In this document: one piece after another, positions 6,426 to 7,938 of the stretch
Numbering within the stretch: position 1 is the stretch's first letter
How the letters are laid out: each line of letters begins with the position of its first letter
From: UBA11858 sp964589145
Lineage (GTDB): Bacteria; Chloroflexota; Anaerolineae; Anaerolineales; UBA11858
Reading direction: 5' to 3'
DNA: 7,938 nucleotides
Assembly: GCA_964589145.1 (NCBI GenBank)
Contig: CAZPSL010000152.1
Location: 1 to 7,938, forward strand
The notes under the pieces: model-generated
Seen by the model: the letters and a program-made list of their open reading frames with translations, nothing else
Told to the model about the DNA's origin: nothing
Databases searched by the model: none
Made by a program: the position numbers and the translations under genes

Positions 6426-6932
6426 TTATGCTTTCTTTTGGCGTGTGAGCACAATTGCGCCTATCATGGCGACCAGCAACAGCACCGAGGTCACTTCAAA
6501 GGGCAGCAGATATTCGGTGAAGAGCAGTTTGCCGATCTCGTAAGGGCTGCCGAAGCCATCCGGGAGTGCGGCCATATCAGCAGGCACGCCAGCCTGCGTG
6601 AGCATCACATAAACGAACTCGGCCAGCAGCACCACGCCCAGCCCGATGGCTAACGGCTTCTGCCAGGCCAGAGTCTGGCTTTGCCCCAGTTTTTCCGCGC
6701 CCAGCAGCATGATGACGAAAATAAACAGCACCATAATCGCCCCGGCGTAAACTGCAATCTGGGCAATCGCCAGGAAAGTGCCGCCCAGCGTGAGGAAAAA
6801 CACCGCCACGGTCGCAAAATTCAGCACCAGGAAGATGGCTGCGTAAATGGCGTTTTTGCTGAACAGCATCCCTAACGCCGAAGCCACCGCAATCAGGGCA
6901 AGGATGAAGAAAACGATTATTTCAGGGGTCAT
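6426..6932 (-). CDS. nuoJ: NADH-quinone oxidoreductase subunit J
   Basis: NuoJ is a five-helix membrane subunit of complex I that lies between the quinone-site subunit NuoH and the antiporter-like subunits. It is 168 residues, within the family range. The conserved third helix IAQIAVYAGAIMVLFIFVIM (residues 56-75) is clear. In known structures this helix switches between forms during turnover and its tyrosine (here Tyr62) is conserved. The N-terminal helix pair contains SKNAIYAAIFLVLNF. The C-terminal helix begins EVTSVLLLVAMIGAI, also typical, and ends VLTRQKKA. The ATG at 6932 has a purine-rich GGATGGAAAT just upstream, but no strong canonical ribosome binding site. The upstream spacer is built of heptads; downstream nuoK follows after 13 bases. 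Confidence 0.95.
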   Translation of the reverse strand: MTPEIIVFFILALIAVASALGMLFSKNAIYAAIFLVLNFATVAVFFLTLGGTFLAIAQIAVYAGAIMVLFIFVIMLLGAEKLGQSQTLAWQKPLAIGLGVVLLAEFVYVMLTQAGVPADMAALPDGFGSPYEIGKLLFTEYLLPFEVTSVLLLVAMIGAIVLTRQKKA

Positions 6933-6942
6933 ATTTCCATCC

Positions 6943-7006
6943 GGTCGTCGGTTATCGGTAATTTGGAGATCGGGAATTGGGAATTGGGGATTGGGGATCA
7001 GGTATC
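6943..7006. repeat. heptad array filling the nuoI-nuoJ spacer
   Basis: The plus strand divides into nine consecutive units, eight of 7 bases and one of 8 (6964-6971). The clearest run is 6972-6999: GGGAATT twice, then GGGGATT, then GGGGATC. Flanking units GGTTATC and AGGTATC fit a loose consensus GGKNATY. On the coding strand the run reads as CCCCAAT/TTCCCAA-like heptamers. The array ends inside the nuoI stop codon, so nearly the whole 72-base spacer is repeat. The motif resembles the CCCCAAT-type STRR heptamers described in filamentous cyanobacteria, although this is not a cyanobacterial NDH-1 operon layout. Confidence 0.82.
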
Positions 7007-7529
7007 AGGAAGCGGGGTCTTCCATCTCAGGGATGGCGCGGGTGAACTTTCCGGGTTCCGTGACCTGCGGGGTCGGCAGGCCGTCCGTCGGCACGGGGAC
7101 GAGCAACATCTCCTTTGTGTAAATCGCGTCCCGCCGGTCGGTGTAGGAAAGTTCGTAGTTGTCTTCCAGGGTAATCGCCTGAGTCGGGCAGGCATCCGCA
7201 CAATAGCCGCAGTAGATGCAGCGCAGCATGTTGATTTCGTAAGTCTTCGCGTAGCGCTCACCGGGGGAGTAACGCGCTTCATCGGTGTTCTCCGCGGCTT
7301 CCACAAAAATCGCGTTGGCCGGGCAGGCCGCCTCGCACAACGAACAGCCGATACACTTCTCCAGGCCGTTCTCATAGCGGTTGAGAACGTGCCGCCCGCG
7401 GAAACGGGTACGCACCGGACGCTTCTGCTCCGGGTACTGAATCGTAACCGGCTTTTCAAACATGGATCGGAAAGTGATCCACATGCCTCTTGCAATTTCT
7501 TGAACACGGGCTCTTTCAGGGAACGCCAT
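7005..7529 (-). CDS. nuoI: NADH-quinone oxidoreductase subunit I, two-[4Fe-4S] ferredoxin-like
   Basis: NuoI is the peripheral-arm subunit that carries clusters N6a and N6b and passes electrons from NuoG toward NuoB and quinone. It has 174 residues. Two cysteine motifs are intact: CIGCSLCEAACP with Cys59, 62, 65 and 69, and CIYCGYCADACP with Cys104, 107, 110 and 114. The N-terminal amphipathic part (GMWITFRSMFEKPVTI) fits the helix that lies on NuoH at the membrane. The proline-rich tail after residue 140 is variable in the family. AGGAG lies 8 bases upstream of the ATG at 7529. The stop codon overlaps the first unit of the heptad array in the next spacer. nuoH lies 100 bases upstream. Confidence 0.97.
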   Translation of the reverse strand: MAFPERARVQEIARGMWITFRSMFEKPVTIQYPEQKRPVRTRFRGRHVLNRYENGLEKCIGCSLCEAACPANAIFVEAAENTDEARYSPGERYAKTYEINMLRCIYCGYCADACPTQAITLEDNYELSYTDRRDAIYTKEMLLVPVPTDGLPTPQVTEPGKFTRAIPEMEDPAS

Positions 7530-7541
7530 GTTTCAATCTCC

Positions 7542-7626
7542 TAGTCCATAGTCCTTCAGTCGAACAGCCTGATCGTCGACGGTCAAGGCTGACTGCCTGA
7601 CCACGCGACGACCAGACGACACGACT
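7542..7626. repeat. degenerate 7-base iterations in the nuoH-nuoI spacer
   Basis: TAGTCCA (7542-7548) is followed directly by TAGTCCT (7549-7555) and then TCAGTCG. At the other end GACGAC occurs at 7607-7612 and 7615-7620, followed by ACGAC. Between them CGTCGACG (7574-7581) is a perfect palindrome inside a longer imperfect one, with AGCC at 7566-7569 and GGCT at 7587-7590. The iteration is looser than in the nuoI-nuoJ spacer. The first unit overlaps the nuoI ribosome binding site at 7538-7542. Confidence 0.5.
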
Positions 7627-7629
7627 AAT

Positions 7630-7938
7630 TTACCAAATTACCATGATCACAGCAGTGATGAACACGCTGAACAGCGCCAGCGGCAGCAAAACCTTCCAGC
7701 CGAACGCCATCAGGCGGTCGTAGCGGAAACGGGGCAGCGTCGCCCGCACCCAGATCATCCCGAACAGCAGAACGATGACCTTCGCCAGCATCACCAGCGG
7801 CTCCAGGAAGGACGGGATTTCAACAAAGGGGAGTTTGTACCCGCCCAGGAAAAGGGTCGCCGCCATCGCACTGACCGCGATCATCTTGATGTACTCCGCC
7901 ATGAAGAACAGGGCGAACTTCATCCCCGAATACTCGGA
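7630..7938 (-). CDS. nuoH: NADH-quinone oxidoreductase subunit H, C-terminal part
   Basis: NuoH forms the membrane half of the quinone-binding chamber of complex I and connects quinone reduction to the proton channels. Only the last 102 residues are in the window; the start lies beyond 7938. The visible part opens with SEYSGMKFALFFMAEY, the conserved acidic stretch near the quinone site, where several glutamates are functionally important. It continues through GGYKLPF, the helix LVMLAKVIVLLFGMIWVRATLPRFRYDRLM (cited as residue range about 47-76 of the fragment), the conserved WKVLLPL and a last hydrophobic helix. The stop codon is TAA at 7632-7630. Its position ahead of nuoI is standard. Truncation is by the window edge only. 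Confidence 0.96.
   Translation of the reverse strand, partial: SEYSGMKFALFFMAEYIKMIAVSAMAATLFLGGYKLPFVEIPSFLEPLVMLAKVIVLLFGMIWVRATLPRFRYDRLMAFGWKVLLPLALFSVFITAVIMVIW

Noticed and set aside
6413..6454. Longer nuoK frame from 6454
   Set aside because: It adds a charged 14-residue stretch overlapping nuoJ; the 6412 start gives the standard 100 residues, the expected Glu36/Glu72 numbering and a good ribosome site.
6943..7006. CRISPR array or iteron-type origin as an explanation for the direct repeats
   Set aside because: Units are 7 bases with no spacers, there is no cas or replication gene nearby, and the array sits inside a metabolic operon.

Overview
The window holds the distal part of a bacterial respiratory complex I (NADH:quinone oxidoreductase, nuo) operon. 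Every gene is on the minus strand, so transcription runs from high to low coordinates. The order is nuoH (its 5' part lies beyond the window edge), nuoI, nuoJ, nuoK, nuoL, nuoM, then a two-gene BrnT/BrnA-type toxin-antitoxin cassette, then nuoN. The nuo order is the usual bacterial one. The toxin-antitoxin pair between nuoM and nuoN is not.

Organism: the protein sequences and the H-I-J-K-L-M-N order indicate a free-living respiring bacterium with moderately high GC. My best guess is a Chloroflexota (Anaerolineae-like) lineage, from general impression of the proteins and the repeat-rich spacers. This is a low-confidence inference with no marker gene behind it.

Function: NuoI carries two [4Fe-4S] clusters that pass electrons toward quinone. 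NuoH forms the membrane part of the quinone site and the link to the proton channels. NuoJ and NuoK continue the central hydrophilic axis, and NuoL, NuoM and NuoN are the three antiporter-like proton-pumping subunits. The key charged residues are present in K, L, M and N, so the complex looks functional.

Two things stand out. First, most gene junctions are filled with short tandem iterations of 7-8 bases (11 at the end of the operon), with a different motif at each junction. The nuoI-nuoJ spacer is almost entirely heptads, and the brnA-nuoN spacer holds eight consecutive octads. They resemble in style the short tandemly repeated repetitive (STRR) heptamers known from cyanobacteria. Second, the toxin-antitoxin cassette is AT-richer than its neighbours, is flanked by related repeats in inverted orientation, and has an imperfect palindrome directly against the toxin start codon.

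Region by region: 1-127 is repeat plus a strong hairpin downstream of nuoN, possibly with the first codons of another gene; 128-1573 nuoN; 1574-1704 repeat-bearing spacer; 1705-2278 brnA/brnT; 2279-2325 repeat and operator-like spacer; 2326-3840 nuoM; 3841-3907 spacer; 3908-6016 nuoL; 6017-6109 spacer with heptads; 6110-6412 nuoK; 6426-6932 nuoJ; 6933-7004 heptad spacer; 7005-7529 nuoI; 7530-7629 repeat spacer; 7630-7938 nuoH (partial). No stretch over 300 bases lacks a gene. I see no tRNA, rRNA, CRISPR array or insertion sequence.
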